Source: UBA2336 sp036787955 (GTDB taxonomy: Bacteria; Bacteroidota; Bacteroidia; Cytophagales; Cyclobacteriaceae). From it: a stretch of 64,000 nt of DNA. This document shows positions 34,737 to 42,341 of the stretch, in pieces. The notes below the pieces were generated by a model. The model was given only the letters and a program-made list of their open reading frames with translations, made no database searches and was not told the origin of the DNA. The number at the start of each line of letters is the position of its first letter. The first letter of the stretch is position 1. The DNA lies in contig DAIQOI010000002.1 of NCBI GenBank assembly GCA_036787955.1, forward strand, positions 186,001 to 250,000, in the 5' to 3' direction. The position numbers and the translations under genes were made by a program.

Positions 34737-35654
34737 ATGATGCTTCCCCGAATCATTCATTTTACCGGCATCGGAAAACCTGTGTGCAGCAGCCTGGCCA
34801 CTTACCTGCTGTCAAAAGGTTGTCGGGTGACCGGATCGGATGAGTCCTTTACCGATTTTTCAGCAAAACAGCTACAACCAACCGGCATACTGCCCGAGCA
34901 AACCGGTTGGTTTAAAGAAAAAATACAACCACACACCGAAGCCGTTGTAACAGGCCCAGGTGTGCATGCGCACAATCCCGAGGTACAACAGGCCCGGGCA
35001 TCGGGCATACCGGTTTATTATTATACCCAACTGGTTTTTGACCTTGCCCGCGACAAACAGCGCATTGTAATTGCCGGAAACAGGGGAAGAGCCAGCCTTA
35101 CTGCCTTGCTCATTCATGTTCTGCGGCATTTCGGACGACCTGTTGATTATGTGGTCGAAACCTCCATCCCCTGGCTAAGCACGCATCTGAGTTTAAGCGA
35201 TGCACCGGTCATGATAATTGAAGGACTGGATACACCGGAACCACAAACAGGGCGGGCCGGCTTTCTTCAATATCAACACCATATAGCAGCTATTACCAAT
35301 ATTAACTGGGAATCGCCAGCTTATTACGCCTCGGAAAATGAATATGTTGCCCAGTTTGATGCTCTTGCCGACAGCACCCCGAAAGCAGGCATCCTGTTTT
35401 ACAACGAAAACGATACCCTGGCAAGTGTAATTGGCGCCAAACAACGGAACGATGTGACCTCCGTTCCTTTCAAAATCCATCCGCATACCAGCGAAAGCGG
35501 AAAACACTATGTCCTTAACAACCATACCCGTGTGCCGGTGCAGGTTTTCGGGACGCAGAATTTTGAAAGCATCAGTGCGGCTAAGGAAATACTGAAAAGA
35601 TTGGGTATTCCTTCAGAAAAATTTTACGAAGCCCTACCCCACTTCAACCTGTAA
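34737..35654 (+). CDS. Mur-ligase-like pseudoenzyme (Mpl/MurC-related, truncated)
   Basis: The protein has 305 residues from the ATG at 34737. It follows the Mpl/MurC plan: IIHFTGIGKPVCSSLATYL (Rossmann-like UDP-sugar domain), VTGSDESF, a GVHAHNPEVQQA segment and the start of the central ATPase domain. However, the P-loop reads AGNRGRASL (113-121) where active Mur ligases have GTHGKT(T/S); the catalytic Lys is gone. The central domain is shortened, and the frame ends at KFYEALPHFNL, so the C-terminal ligase domain (normally about 130-150 residues more) is absent. A ligase reaction is therefore unlikely. The reading frame is clean, so the protein is probably retained for binding or regulation. 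The exonuclease gene starts 2 bp after its stop. Confidence 0.8.
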   Translation: MMLPRIIHFTGIGKPVCSSLATYLLSKGCRVTGSDESFTDFSAKQLQPTGILPEQTGWFKEKIQPHTEAVVTGPGVHAHNPEVQQARASGIPVYYYTQLVFDLARDKQRIVIAGNRGRASLTALLIHVLRHFGRPVDYVVETSIPWLSTHLSLSDAPVMIIEGLDTPEPQTGRAGFLQYQHHIAAITNINWESPAYYASENEYVAQFDALADSTPKAGILFYNENDTLASVIGAKQRNDVTSVPFKIHPHTSESGKHYVLNNHTRVPVQVFGTQNFESISAAKEILKRLGIPSEKFYEALPHFNL

Positions 35655-35656
35655 GC

Positions 35657-36463
35657 ATGATCAAACTCAACCTTCGCAATCCTGTTTGCTTTTTCGACCT
35701 GGAAACAACAGGCACTAATATTACGCAAGATCGTATCATCGAAATTGCAGTAATTCGCATTCATACCAATGGCGATCGACTTATGCGGTCGCACCGGCTT
35801 AATCCCACTATTCCCATCCCACCCGAAGCATCTGCGATTCACGGAATTACAAACGAGGATGTGAAAAATTTACCGACCTTCAAAGAAGTAGCGCGCGAAT
35901 ACGCCAAGCTGTTTGAGGGTGCCGACCTGGCCGGTTTTAACATCATGCGCTTCGACCTGCCGTTGCTGGTAGAAGAATTTCTGCGTGCCGGAGTGGATTT
36001 TGATTACTCCCGGAAAAAAATTATCGATGCCCAGCGGATATTCCACCTGATGGAAAAGCGAACGCTGGCAGCCGCTTATAAATTTTACACCGGGCGCGAC
36101 CTCGCTGCAGCACATTCGGCTGAAGCCGATGCCCAGGCTGCGATGGAAGTTTTACTGGCCCAGATAGAACGCTATGAGAATCAGGCGGTTGTTGACAGCC
36201 ATGGGAGACAAATCGGTGAAATTAAAAACGATCTGGAAGAACTGGCCCGGCTTACCTCATCGGAAATGGTCGATTTGGCCGGCAGGATCATTCGCAACGA
36301 CAAGGGAGAAGAGATTTTTAACTTCGGCAAGCACAAAAACAGAAAGGTGCTGGATGTGCTGCGCGATGAGCCTTCTTATTACGACTGGATGATGAATGGC
36401 GACTTTGCGATGGACACCAAACGCAAGCTCACTGAGATCAAGTTAAGAGGCTTCCGGCGGTAA
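35657..36463 (+). CDS. DEDDh 3'-5' exonuclease (DnaQ-like) with Zn-ribbon-free C-terminal DUF3820-like domain
   Basis: The 268-residue protein has an exonuclease domain with ExoI FFDLETTG, ExoII AGFNIMRFDLPLL and ExoIII AAHSAEADAQA (His and Asp of the DEDDh group), covering about residues 8-175. A helical linker is followed by EIFNFGKHKNRKVLDVLRDE and YYDWMMNGDF, a small domain seen after some DnaQ-like exonucleases and resembling DUF3820. It is not the polymerase III epsilon subunit with certainty; a repair or RNA role is possible. It is separated by 2 bp from the Mur-ligase-like gene, so the two are very likely co-translated. Confidence 0.9.
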   Translation: MIKLNLRNPVCFFDLETTGTNITQDRIIEIAVIRIHTNGDRLMRSHRLNPTIPIPPEASAIHGITNEDVKNLPTFKEVAREYAKLFEGADLAGFNIMRFDLPLLVEEFLRAGVDFDYSRKKIIDAQRIFHLMEKRTLAAAYKFYTGRDLAAAHSAEADAQAAMEVLLAQIERYENQAVVDSHGRQIGEIKNDLEELARLTSSEMVDLAGRIIRNDKGEEIFNFGKHKNRKVLDVLRDEPSYYDWMMNGDFAMDTKRKLTEIKLRGFRR

Positions 36464-36501
36464 TTCAGTTCGTTCTGCCAAGAGCCGGTTTACAACCGCG
36501 C

Positions 36502-37206
36502 TCATTTCGTCAGTCTCTCCCACACCTCGCTTACGGTATTTCCCGTGGTACCCTTGCCTTTGTGGTACCAGTCTGTACCTTCGAGCCTGCAATCGAAAGT
36601 AAGCGACATGCCCGAACGGGTGTTGTCGCGTGAAAAGAAGCGAATGTTTTCCGTATAGCTACCACCGGCAAGCAGGTAAGTACCGCCACCGGTACCCATA
36701 AATTGTTTTGTTTCACGATTGAATGCTGCCCACTGGAAGTATTTACCGGATAGAATTTTGATGGTCTGACGGGGCGAATCGGCACTCCTTCTTTCACCGG
36801 CCACTCCACTTTCATCTACCCGGGCAGCAAACCGCCACGTTCCGGTTAAAGCGGTAGCGCTGTTATCGATCTTCATCCACTCTGCCTTTTCATTGCCAAA
36901 AGTCAGGTGCATGGTTTCTTTCTTCAACCGGATATTGAAGGTGTGCGATTTACCGACAAGGGCGCTGTCAGCCGTAAAGAAATCATACGTCTCTGTGTAA
37001 GTATCACCGGCTAAAGAGTAACGGCCCCCGTAAGCATAAAGAAACTGTCCCTGTGCCGTACAGGCGCCCGCCATGAAATAATTGGTACCATAAATTTTAA
37101 TAACCTCGCTGCCATCGGTGGTTTTAAGTTTCCATGCACCGGTAAGCGGCTGGCCGGCAGAACCGAACGACCACAGAACCAGAGAAATGAGTAATCGGAA
37201 TTGCAC
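36502..37206 (-). CDS. Secreted protein with duplicated lipocalin-like domain, unknown
   Basis: The start is best placed at the GTG at 37206, 5 bp after the stop of the M48 peptidase gene; this gives a signal peptide MQFRLLISLVLWSFGSAGQ. An upstream ATG at 37254 would overlap that gene. The mature protein (about 215 residues) is two copies of one module: LTGAWKLKTTDGSEVIKI...GGRYSLAGDTYTETYDFF and LTGTWRFAARVDESGV...GGTYLLAGGSYTENIRFF. Each begins with a LTG-W strand and has a Y-x-E-N/T-strand and a late strand ending in W. The pattern suggests small beta-barrels of the DUF4488/lipocalin-like type. No catalytic residues are evident. Confidence 0.85.
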   Translation of the reverse strand: MQFRLLISLVLWSFGSAGQPLTGAWKLKTTDGSEVIKIYGTNYFMAGACTAQGQFLYAYGGRYSLAGDTYTETYDFFTADSALVGKSHTFNIRLKKETMHLTFGNEKAEWMKIDNSATALTGTWRFAARVDESGVAGERRSADSPRQTIKILSGKYFQWAAFNRETKQFMGTGGGTYLLAGGSYTENIRFFSRDNTRSGMSLTFDCRLEGTDWYHKGKGTTGNTVSEVWERLTK

Positions 37207-37211
37207 AGCGT

Positions 37212-38015
37212 TCAGTTTCCTTTTTTGTAATACTTCATGGCTTCGGGCATCCATTTGTTTAAATCCTGGACACGGGTTTCGTGCGAGGGGTGCGTGGATA
37301 GAAATTCCGGTGGCTGCTGCCCGCCACTCAATTCGGTCATGCGTTCCCAGAATTTCGGTGCTTCGCTTGGATCATAACCGGCCATGGCCATAAAAATTAA
37401 GCCCATGTAATCGGCCTCAGATTCATGCTGACGGCTGAATTTGAGGATACCCAGGTTGGTGCCAATGCCAACAGCCTGCAACAATAATTCCTTGCCGGCC
37501 GTTGGGTTTTGCCCCATCAGCGAAGCAAGCGTACCTATTCCAAACTGGGCCAGCATCTGTTGGCTCATTCTTTCCCTTCCGTGATTGGCAACCGCATGGG
37601 CTACTTCGTGCCCCATCACCACCGCCACGCCCAGCTCGTCTTTGCAGATGGGTAAAATACCAGTGTAAAAAGCCACCTTTCCGCCGGGCATGCACCATGC
37701 ATTTACAGTTTTCGGATCGTCAATCAGATTAAACTCCCACTCAAAGCCAGCCAGTTGGTCAGCTATGTTTTTTTCAGTCATATATTGCTCAACGGCCCTC
37801 TGAATGCGAACACCTACTCTGCGAATCATTTCAGTTTGCTCCTGATTCCTGGACAAGGGCCCCTGTCGTATTACCTCCTGATACTGTTGGGCCGCCAGCG
37901 GAAGAATTTCGGCATTCGATACCAATGCCAGTTGTTTCCGGCCTGTAACGGCTACCGAAGTACAGGCATAAACAAACAGGCTGAGGGCCAAGAAAGTGAA
38001 AATACCACGTACCAT
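37212..38015 (-). CDS. M48-family zinc metallopeptidase lipoprotein
   Basis: The 267-residue protein is a lipoprotein (lipobox FVYAC, C18). The catalytic motif is HEVAH (H136, E137, H140) with the downstream SRQHESEADYMG supplying the third zinc ligand, and the C-terminal FLSTHPSHETR is typical of the M48 Oma1/LoiP/BepA-like group. These peptidases degrade misfolded outer-membrane proteins. The duplicated lipocalin-like gene follows with 5 bp between stop and GTG start, so they form an operon. Confidence 0.95.
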   Translation of the reverse strand: MVRGIFTFLALSLFVYACTSVAVTGRKQLALVSNAEILPLAAQQYQEVIRQGPLSRNQEQTEMIRRVGVRIQRAVEQYMTEKNIADQLAGFEWEFNLIDDPKTVNAWCMPGGKVAFYTGILPICKDELGVAVVMGHEVAHAVANHGRERMSQQMLAQFGIGTLASLMGQNPTAGKELLLQAVGIGTNLGILKFSRQHESEADYMGLIFMAMAGYDPSEAPKFWERMTELSGGQQPPEFLSTHPSHETRVQDLNKWMPEAMKYYKKGN

Positions 38016-38082
38016 AAAATTTTATCAGTGGTTAAAATCACGGTAAAGTTGTTTATAGTTTTGTGAATTAAAAAGTATAGCC

Positions 38083-38697
38083 ATGCGCATCTTTGCCATC
38101 GGAAGAAATTATGTGGAGCATATTCGGGAACTTAATAATGAGCGCCCCGATGAGCCGGTTATCTTCACCAAACCTGATACGGCCATTATCCGCAACAATC
38201 AGCCATTTTATTACCCCGACTTTTCGCATGACATCCATCATGAAGTAGAACTGGTTTTGCGGCTGGGTAAAAACGGCAAAAACATTTCCGAAAAATTCGC
38301 AGGCTCGTACATTGAATCCATTGGCATTGGCATAGATTTTACCGCACGCGATCTTCAGCAAAAAGCCAAGGATAAAGGGCTTCCGTGGGACATTGCCAAG
38401 GGCTTTGACGGCTCGGCACCCGTTTCTGACAAGTTCATTGCTGTGCACCACTTCTCTGATTTGAAGAACATCCGCTTTCGTCTTGCCGTTAACGGTGAAA
38501 CCCGTCAGGAGGGAAATACAGGTTTAATGATCTTCAGTTTTGATTACATCATCAGCTACCTGTCAAAGTTTTTTACCCTGCGGCAGGGCGACTTGATTTT
38601 TACCGGAACTCCGAAAGGTGTAGGGCCTGTTGTACCAGGAGATGTGTTGCACGCGTTTATTGAAGATGAAAAACTGCTGGAAGTTGAGGTTCGTTAA
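38083..38697 (+). CDS. Fumarylacetoacetate hydrolase family protein
   Basis: The 204-residue protein has the FAH-family core: IGRNYVEHIRELNN, PVIFTKPDTAI, a metal-binding HHEVELVLRLGK (E ligands), YIESIGIGIDFTARDLQ and the late DLIFTGTPKGVGPV. The short size is that of the bacterial single-domain members, which hydrolyse or decarboxylate beta-diketo or acyl-pyruvate compounds; the substrate is unknown. Its end overlaps the next gene by 32 bp if that gene starts at 38666. A -7-like TAGTTTTG lies at 38056-38063. Confidence 0.93.
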   Translation: MRIFAIGRNYVEHIRELNNERPDEPVIFTKPDTAIIRNNQPFYYPDFSHDIHHEVELVLRLGKNGKNISEKFAGSYIESIGIGIDFTARDLQQKAKDKGLPWDIAKGFDGSAPVSDKFIAVHHFSDLKNIRFRLAVNGETRQEGNTGLMIFSFDYIISYLSKFFTLRQGDLIFTGTPKGVGPVVPGDVLHAFIEDEKLLEVEVR

Positions 38698-40576
38698 TTT
38701 AATTGCACTGTCGGTCCTTCTCTTATGTCATACCAGTCTGGCACAATACCATGAATCAGACGAAACAGCTGTTGCCTTCATTTTCCCCCTGCGGCCGGGG
38801 ACACCGGCTTCGCTTGCAGGCACCATGGGGGAATTGCGACCGACTCATTTTCATACCGGAATAGATATCCGCACCAACAATCAGATTGGATGGCCGGTGC
38901 TGGCAGCTGCATCGGGTTATGTTTCACGTGCTACCATAACGCCTGGCGGGTTCGGACTTGCCCTGTATGTAAAGCATCCAAACGGCTATACAACGGTGTA
39001 CGGTCACCTGGACCGATTTCGCCAAGACATCCACGAATACGTGCGGCAGGAACGATACCGCAGAAAATCATCAACGATTGATTTGTATTTCAGGAAAAAC
39101 CAGTTTCCGGTAAGCCGTGGCGACACGATTGCCTTTGCAGGTAATACCGGCTCATCATCCGGACCTCACCTGCACTTCGACATACGCGATGAAAAAAACC
39201 ACGCAATCGACCCATTGGCTTTTTCTTTTGCTGAAATTACCGACAAAACACCGCCTGTGGTGCGAAAAATTGCACTACGCCCCATGGACAGGAATTCCCG
39301 CATCAATGACGAGTTTAGGCGGGCGGAATTTTATGTAACAAAGACAGGAAATCATTACCGGCTAAATGAGCCCATTCTGGCATGGGGCAATGTGGGCCTA
39401 GAAATACTTGCCTACGATGTTGTTGATCACCCCGCCTATAAATGCGGTGTCAATTTTATTGAAGTAAGTACAGATGACACAACCCTATTCCGGCAATCCA
39501 TTTCATGGCTTAATCCCAACGAAAGCCGGCAGATATTTACTGCAATCAATTTTTCAGCCTTTCGGGAAAGCGGGAACATGTTCTATAAATTATATGTGGA
39601 TCATGGCAATCAACTGCCTTTTTATCAGTCGCTCAACAGGGGAATTATACATGTAAAAGAGGATGAACCGACAGATGTGAAAGTAAAACTTACAGATACG
39701 AATGGAAATACAACCTACCTTTACCTTACCCTCAAGCCCAGCCGCCCGCCTGTAGCGGTTAAGTGGCTCGAGCCAGTAAACGAAATTCAGTGGATAACTG
39801 ACCGGAACGTTTGGAAAATAACCGCCCCCACTTGCCCGGTAAATGCGCTGGCATGGTCGGGCAATGAGCCACACGTTGTTGAGCCAGCTTACCTCAACTC
39901 GGCTACAACGGTTTACCTGATCGATTTGCGTAAACCCTTACCCGACTCCATTACCATATGCAACAAAAAAATAATTCCGCCTTTTACGGCAACTGTACCA
40001 CCACAAACGGATTTCCTTTTCACCTCTCCGTTGCTGGAAGTGCGCTTCGGCAGACAGGATTTGTTCGACACCCTTTATTTTACAAGTAATGTTAAGACAG
40101 GAAAAGACTCGTCCGTGGTTTATCAGATTGGCGACAACCGCATTCCGCTGAAGCAATCGGTAGAGGTTACCCTTAAACCGGCTTCCGTGCCGGCCATTTC
40201 TGACAAAACTGCTGTTTACCGCATTAACGGCAAAGGCTTCGTTTATATGGGGGGAACCTGGAAAAACAACACCATTTCCTTTACCACGCGCGACTGGGGC
40301 GAATTTGTTATCTTAACTGACAGCATTGCCCCGGTAATCACACCGCTGCAGATAAACCGCAACGAAATCCGCCTGCGCATACACGATAACTTGTCGGGTA
40401 TCAAACACTATCAGGCCACACTCAATGGCCAATGGCTGTTGCTGAATTATGACGAGAAAACCAGAACGCTTCAGGCTGAACCACTGCTACCATACAATCC
40501 GTTGAAAGGCGAGCTGATTGTGACTTTAACAGACAATGCAGGTAATGTCCAGAATTACAGACAAGTAATTCCATAA
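38666..40576 (+). CDS. Secreted M23-family (LytM-like) peptidase with C-terminal beta domains
   Basis: The start is uncertain: ATG 38666 (overlapping the FAH gene by 32 bp) or the TTG at 38681 just before the signal peptide FVNLIALSVLLLCHTSLAQ. The peptidase domain (about residues 40-190) carries HFHTGIDI and GPHLHFDIR, the zinc-binding HxxxD and HxH sites, and YTTVYGHLDRF. An insertion QERYRRKSSTIDLYF lies between strands. The remaining 430 residues are beta-rich repeats with no named domain. Peptidases of this type cut peptidoglycan cross-bridges, or serve as non-catalytic activators, but here all ligands are present. Confidence 0.9.
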   Translation: MKNCWKLRFVNLIALSVLLLCHTSLAQYHESDETAVAFIFPLRPGTPASLAGTMGELRPTHFHTGIDIRTNNQIGWPVLAAASGYVSRATITPGGFGLALYVKHPNGYTTVYGHLDRFRQDIHEYVRQERYRRKSSTIDLYFRKNQFPVSRGDTIAFAGNTGSSSGPHLHFDIRDEKNHAIDPLAFSFAEITDKTPPVVRKIALRPMDRNSRINDEFRRAEFYVTKTGNHYRLNEPILAWGNVGLEILAYDVVDHPAYKCGVNFIEVSTDDTTLFRQSISWLNPNESRQIFTAINFSAFRESGNMFYKLYVDHGNQLPFYQSLNRGIIHVKEDEPTDVKVKLTDTNGNTTYLYLTLKPSRPPVAVKWLEPVNEIQWITDRNVWKITAPTCPVNALAWSGNEPHVVEPAYLNSATTVYLIDLRKPLPDSITICNKKIIPPFTATVPPQTDFLFTSPLLEVRFGRQDLFDTLYFTSNVKTGKDSSVVYQIGDNRIPLKQSVEVTLKPASVPAISDKTAVYRINGKGFVYMGGTWKNNTISFTTRDWGEFVILTDSIAPVITPLQINRNEIRLRIHDNLSGIKHYQATLNGQWLLLNYDEKTRTLQAEPLLPYNPLKGELIVTLTDNAGNVQNYRQVIP

Positions 40577-40642
40577 GCTGTTTTTATTCGCACACAATGA
40601 CCCTTGAAATGATAATCTATACACTTCATCGCAGTGCAAGCA

Positions 40643-40673
40643 TTGAATTTAAAATCCAGAAAACCTACTTTTG
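40643..40673 (+). promoter_or_regulatory. Bacteroidota-type promoter before bcp
   Basis: TTG (40643-40645), 20 bp, then TACTTTTG (40666-40673) matches the -33 TTG / -7 TAnnTTTG consensus of the housekeeping sigma factor of Bacteroidota. The bcp ATG is 18 bp further on. Confidence 0.55.
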
Positions 40674-40691
40674 TCCACCTTTCCACCTTTT

Positions 40692-41279
40692 ATGACGCTC
40701 AAACCCGGCCAGAAAGCACCCGATTTCACTTCCAGAGACCAGGATGGTAGGCCTGTGTCATTAAAAGATTTTAAAGGAAAGAAACTGGTACTTTACTTCT
40801 ATCCGAAAGACATGACCTCCGGCTGCACGGCCGAGGCCTGCAACCTGCGCGACAATTACAAGGTGCTCCAGCAAAAGGGCTATGAAGTGTTGGGCGTAAG
40901 CACCGACAGCGAAGAAACCCACCGAAAGTTCATCGCGAAAGAAAAGCTGCCCTTCCGCCTGCTGGCCGATACCGATAAATCAGTCCACCAGGCTTACGGA
41001 ACATGGGTTGAAAAATCCATGTACGGCCGCAAATACATGGGCACTGCCCGTGTAACCTTTATCATTAATGAGGAAGGGATCATTGAAGATATAATCGAAA
41101 AGGTAGATACACGGAATCATGCAGCACAGATTCTCAAAGATGATAAAAACGAATCCGATAAAGCTGCAGTAAAAGCTACCTCCGCCAAATCGGCTGTTAA
41201 GAAAAGTACAGCTAAAAAGTCAACTCGGGTTAAGGCCTCGAAAAAACCAGGCCGGAAAACTGCAAAAAAGAAACGTTGA
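40692..41279 (+). CDS. bcp: Thioredoxin-dependent peroxiredoxin (BCP/PrxQ) with lysine-alanine-rich histone-like tail
   Basis: The protein has 195 residues from the ATG at 40692. Residues 1-150 are a PrxQ/BCP domain: peroxidatic C45 and resolving C50 in MTSGCTAEACNLRD, PFRLLADTD, YGRKYMGTARVTFII. The enzyme reduces H2O2 and organic peroxides with thioredoxin. After the domain a 45-residue tail of lysine, alanine, serine and threonine follows (KSAVKKSTAKKSTRV, PGRKTAKKKR), like histone H1 or bacterial nucleoid proteins. The tail is not needed for the reaction; it may bind DNA or another polyanion. An in-frame TTG at 40671 falls in the promoter and is rejected. The transketolase gene begins 23 bp later. 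Confidence 0.95.
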   Translation: MTLKPGQKAPDFTSRDQDGRPVSLKDFKGKKLVLYFYPKDMTSGCTAEACNLRDNYKVLQQKGYEVLGVSTDSEETHRKFIAKEKLPFRLLADTDKSVHQAYGTWVEKSMYGRKYMGTARVTFIINEEGIIEDIIEKVDTRNHAAQILKDDKNESDKAAVKATSAKSAVKKSTAKKSTRVKASKKPGRKTAKKKR

Positions 41280-41302
41280 CCGGCCAATTTAAAGCTCACT
41301 AC

Positions 41303-42151
41303 ATGCCTGCTAACATCAACCAGCTTAAAACTCTTTGCGCTCAGATCAGAAGAGACATTATCCGCATGGTGCACGCCTGCCAGAGTGGCCATCCGGGAGG
41401 ATCGCTGGGTTGCACTGAATTTTTTGTGGCTCTCTATTTTCATATCCTCCGCAGAAAGCCGGGATTTGATATGGATGGGATTGGTGAAGATATTTTCTTC
41501 CTGTCCAACGGTCACATCTCGCCGGTGTGGTATGCCACCCTGGCCCGTGCGGGTTATTTTGATGTGAAGGAACTGGCCACTTTCCGGCTCATTAATTCGC
41601 GCCTTCAGGGCCACCCTGCTACGCACGAAGGTCTGCCCGGCGTGCGGGTTGCTTCAGGCTCGTTGGGTCAGGGATTGTCGGTAGCCGTTGGTGCTGCCCA
41701 GGCCAAAAAGCTAAACAATGACCCGCATCTGGTTTACGTCCTTATGGGCGATGGCGAACAACAGGAAGGCCAGATTTGGGAAGCCGCCATGTATGCGGCT
41801 CATCATAAGGTTGATAACCTGATTGCCACCATTGATTACAACGGGCAACAGATTGACGGATCGGTAAAAGATGTGATGGACCTGAAAAACCTGCGGGCCA
41901 AATACGAAGCCTTTGGCTGGGAAGTGCAGGAATTTAACGGAAACATTCTGGAAGAAGTAATCAGCGGGCTTGAGAGAGCCAGAACCTTAGCCGGTAAAGG
42001 TAAGCCGGTAATCAACCTGATGCGCACAGAAATGGGCTTTGGAGTAGATTTTATGATGGGTTCTCACAAATGGCACGGTGTAGCCCCAAATGATGAGGAA
42101 TTTGCCAGAGCCATGGCACAACTGACACCCACAGAATTGGGGGATTTCTAA
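41303..42151 (+). CDS. Transketolase N-terminal subunit
   Basis: The 282-residue protein starts at the ATG at 41303. It is the thiamine-diphosphate-binding domain of transketolase as a separate gene: RRDIIRMVHACQSGHPGGSLGCTE, LSNGHISPVWYATLARAGYF, PGVRVASGSLGQGLSVAVGAA and the ThDP motif VLMGDGEQQEGQIWEAAMYA with ATIDYNGQQIDG (GDG-x(n)-N). Its partner, the C-terminal subunit, is 10 kb away at 52211-53191. The two must assemble to transfer two-carbon units between sugar phosphates in the non-oxidative pentose phosphate pathway. Split transketolases are usually adjacent genes, so the separation is unusual. Confidence 0.95.
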   Translation: MPANINQLKTLCAQIRRDIIRMVHACQSGHPGGSLGCTEFFVALYFHILRRKPGFDMDGIGEDIFFLSNGHISPVWYATLARAGYFDVKELATFRLINSRLQGHPATHEGLPGVRVASGSLGQGLSVAVGAAQAKKLNNDPHLVYVLMGDGEQQEGQIWEAAMYAAHHKVDNLIATIDYNGQQIDGSVKDVMDLKNLRAKYEAFGWEVQEFNGNILEEVISGLERARTLAGKGKPVINLMRTEMGFGVDFMMGSHKWHGVAPNDEEFARAMAQLTPTELGDF

Positions 42152-42174
42152 GATTTTTAACAAAAAATTTATTC

Positions 42175-42197
42175 TTTTCAGAATTTTATTCTGAAAA
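42175..42197. repeat. Perfect inverted repeat after the transketolase N gene
   Basis: TTTTCAGAA and TTCTGAAAA (9 bp each) flank TTTTA. It is A/T-rich and lies 24 bp after the stop and about 20 bp before a -7-like box. It could be a weak terminator or an operator for the repeat-protein gene. Confidence 0.5.
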
Positions 42198-42216
42198 TGA
42201 ATTAATACTCAGAATT

Positions 42217-42224
42217 TAATTTTG
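42217..42224 (+). promoter_or_regulatory. -7-like box before the repeat-protein gene
   Basis: TAATTTTG fits TAnnTTTG. It is 118 bp before the ATG, so a long 5' leader would result. No clear -33 box was seen. Confidence 0.3.
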
Positions 42225-42341
42225 TAAATGATCCTGACCGGATGGTTACATCCGCATTTCTCACGGCATACAGGCATCGAAAAGCCCCACGTATGGTTAA
42301 TTGTTTTAACTTAGTAAACCCTTTCTTCAACTTAAATTTCA

